In this document: in pieces, positions 29,520-30,828 of the stretch
How positions within the stretch are numbered: position 1 is the stretch's first letter
How the letters are laid out: every line of letters starts with the position of its first letter
Assembly: GCF_000003815.2 (NCBI RefSeq)
Contig: NC_049982.1
Span: 22,370,986 to 22,401,813 of the forward strand
Source of the DNA: Branchiostoma floridae
Lineage: Eukaryota; Chordata; Leptocardii; Amphioxiformes; Branchiostomatidae
Reading direction: 5' to 3'
Length of the DNA: 30,828 bases
Notes under the pieces: generated by a model
Database searches by the model: none
Seen by the model: only the letters and a program-made list of their open reading frames with translations
What the model was told of the DNA's origin: nothing
Made by a program: the position numbers and the translations under genes

Positions 29520-30449
29520 NNNNNNNNNNNNNNNNNNNNNNNNNNNNNNNNNNNNNNNNNNNNNNNNNNNNNNNNNNNNNNNNNNNNNNNNNNNNNNNNN
29601 NNNNNNNNNNNNNNNNNNNNNNNNNNNNNNNNNNNNNNNNNNNNNNNNNNNNNNNNNNNNNNNNNNNNNNNNNNNNNNNNNNNNNNNNNNNNNNNNNNNN
29701 NNNNNNNNNNNNNNNNNNNNNNNNNNNNNNNNNNNNNNNNNNNNNNNNNNNNNNNNNNNNNNNNNNNNNNNNNNNNNNNNNNNNNNNNNNNNNNNNNNNN
29801 NNNNNNNNNNNNNNNNNNNNNNNNNNNNNNNNNNNNNNNNNNNNNNNNNNNNNNNNNNNNNNNNNNNNNNNNNNNNNNNNNNNNNNNNNNNNNNNNNNNN
29901 NNNNNNNNNNNNNNNNNNNNNNNNNNNNNNNNNNNNNNNNNNNNNNNNNNNNNNNNNNNNNNNNNNNNNNNNNNNNNNNNNNNNNNNNNNNNNNNNNNNN
30001 NNNNNNNNNNNNNNNNNNNNNNNNNNNNNNNNNNNNNNNNNNNNNNNNNNNNNNNNNNNNNNNNNNNNNNNNNNNNNNNNNNNNNNNNNNNNNNNNNNNN
30101 NNNNNNNNNNNNNNNNNNNNNNNNNNNNNNNNNNNNNNNNNNNNNNNNNNNNNNNNNNNNNNNNNNNNNNNNNNNNNNNNNNNNNNNNNNNNNNNNNNNN
30201 NNNNNNNNNNNNNNNNNNNNNNNNNNNNNNNNNNNNNNNNNNNNNNNNNNNNNNNNNNNNNNNNNNNNNNNNNNNNNNNNNNNNNNNNNNNNNNNNNNNN
30301 NNNNNNNNNNNNNNNNNNNNNNNNNNNNNNNNNNNNNNNNNNNNNNNNNNNNNNNNNNNNNNNNNNNNNNNNNNNNNNNNNNNNNNNNNNNNNNNNNNNN
30401 NNNNNNNNNNNNNNNNNNNNNNNNNNNNNNNNNNNNNNNNNNNNNNNNN
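29520..30449. other. Assembly gap (930 N)
   Basis: It ends directly in a tandem array at 30450, so the gap probably reflects collapse or failed assembly of that array. Confidence 0.99.
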
Positions 30450-30828
30450 TAAGACACCGTACAGGTGAGTAACGTGTATTTCCTTTCAGTACAGACCAGG
30501 TAAGACACCGCACAGTGATAGTGTATTTCTTGGATACAGACCAGGTAAGACCGTACAGGTGAGTAAGGTGTGTTTCTTGACTACAGACTAGGTAAGACAC
30601 CGTACAGGTGAGTAACGTTGTATTTCCTCTGATTACAGACCAGGCAGAGACACCGTACAGGTGAGTAAGGTGTGTTTCTGACTACAGGCCAGGTAAGACA
30701 CCATACAGGTAATAAGGTGTGTTTCCCTTTATACAGACCAGGTAAGACACCGTACAGGTGAGTAACGTTATTTCCTTTGGATTACAGAGCCAGGTAAGAC
30801 ACCATACAGGTGAGTAACGTGTATTCCT
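30450..30828. repeat. Minisatellite with splice-site sequences, about eight units of 45-52 bp
   Basis: Unit borders at about 30495, 30540, 30587, 30639, 30688, 30737 and 30788; both ends are cut. Each unit reads ACCAGGTAAGACACCGTACA, then GGTGAGTAA, then a TTTCC-rich stretch ending TTACAG. Most units therefore carry two donor-like sites (GTAAGA, GTGAGT) and a pyrimidine-tract acceptor. This resembles the amphioxus minisatellites that span exon-intron borders (called mirage minisatellites, as I recall). The array continues past the window. Confidence 0.92.

Noticed and set aside
29447-30600. Frames of over 300 codons
   Set aside because: They run through 930 unsequenced bases; almost all residues are unknown.
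30450-30828. CRISPR-like array
   Set aside because: Unit length varies, there are no distinct spacers, and units are head-to-tail minisatellite copies in animal DNA.

Overview
This is animal nuclear DNA, most likely from a cephalochordate (amphioxus, Branchiostoma). The gene models have many short phase-0 exons with GT/AG borders and small AT-rich introns, and no bacterial-style operon is present. The repeats also fit: tRNA-derived SINEs, short inverted-repeat transposons, a dispersed repeat with a CCATGAAAAATGG hairpin, and a minisatellite carrying splice-site sequences, as reported for amphioxus. The species call rests on recognition, not a search. Two assembly gaps are present (27749-27881 and 29520-30449).

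Layout. 1-8640 shows no cellular gene. It holds a hairpin-rich repeat array (1153-1511), a DNA-transposon-like inverted-repeat element (1698-2984), a dead fragment of a non-LTR retrotransposon (about 5137-5980), back-to-back hairpins (6418-6496) and a dispersed repeat (about 6845-7860). 8758-28909 on the plus strand is an ankyrin-repeat/homeodomain locus. Block 1 (8758-16178) has a short start exon, seven 33-34-residue ankyrin exons, a shorter eighth repeat, a divergent homeodomain split over two exons, and a C-terminal tail that includes a decayed ankyrin-like exon. Block 2 (16743-28909) has a second homeodomain, a linker, seven ankyrin exons, a third homeodomain, a linker and a possible last exon. 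A roughly 6.5 kb CpG-rich insertion (about 19733-26205) sits in one block 2 intron, inside a copy of the dispersed repeat. 28910-30828 holds a short repeat, a promoter-like block, a gap and a splice-site-bearing minisatellite.

How it fits together. Each ankyrin exon encodes one whole repeat and is bounded by phase-0 introns, so exons can be duplicated, lost or skipped without breaking the frame. Each homeodomain has the canonical spacing from position 8 to Arg53 (46 residues) and an intron between residues 46 and 47. Block 1 is a complete frame of 521 codons. Its stop codon overlaps a weak donor (GTTTGA) that would join in phase 0 to the second homeodomain, so the locus could be two neighbouring genes or one gene of about 1001 codons with three homeodomains. 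An ankyrin-plus-homeodomain class named Ankx has, to my recollection, been described in amphioxus; I could not check identity, so no symbol is assigned.
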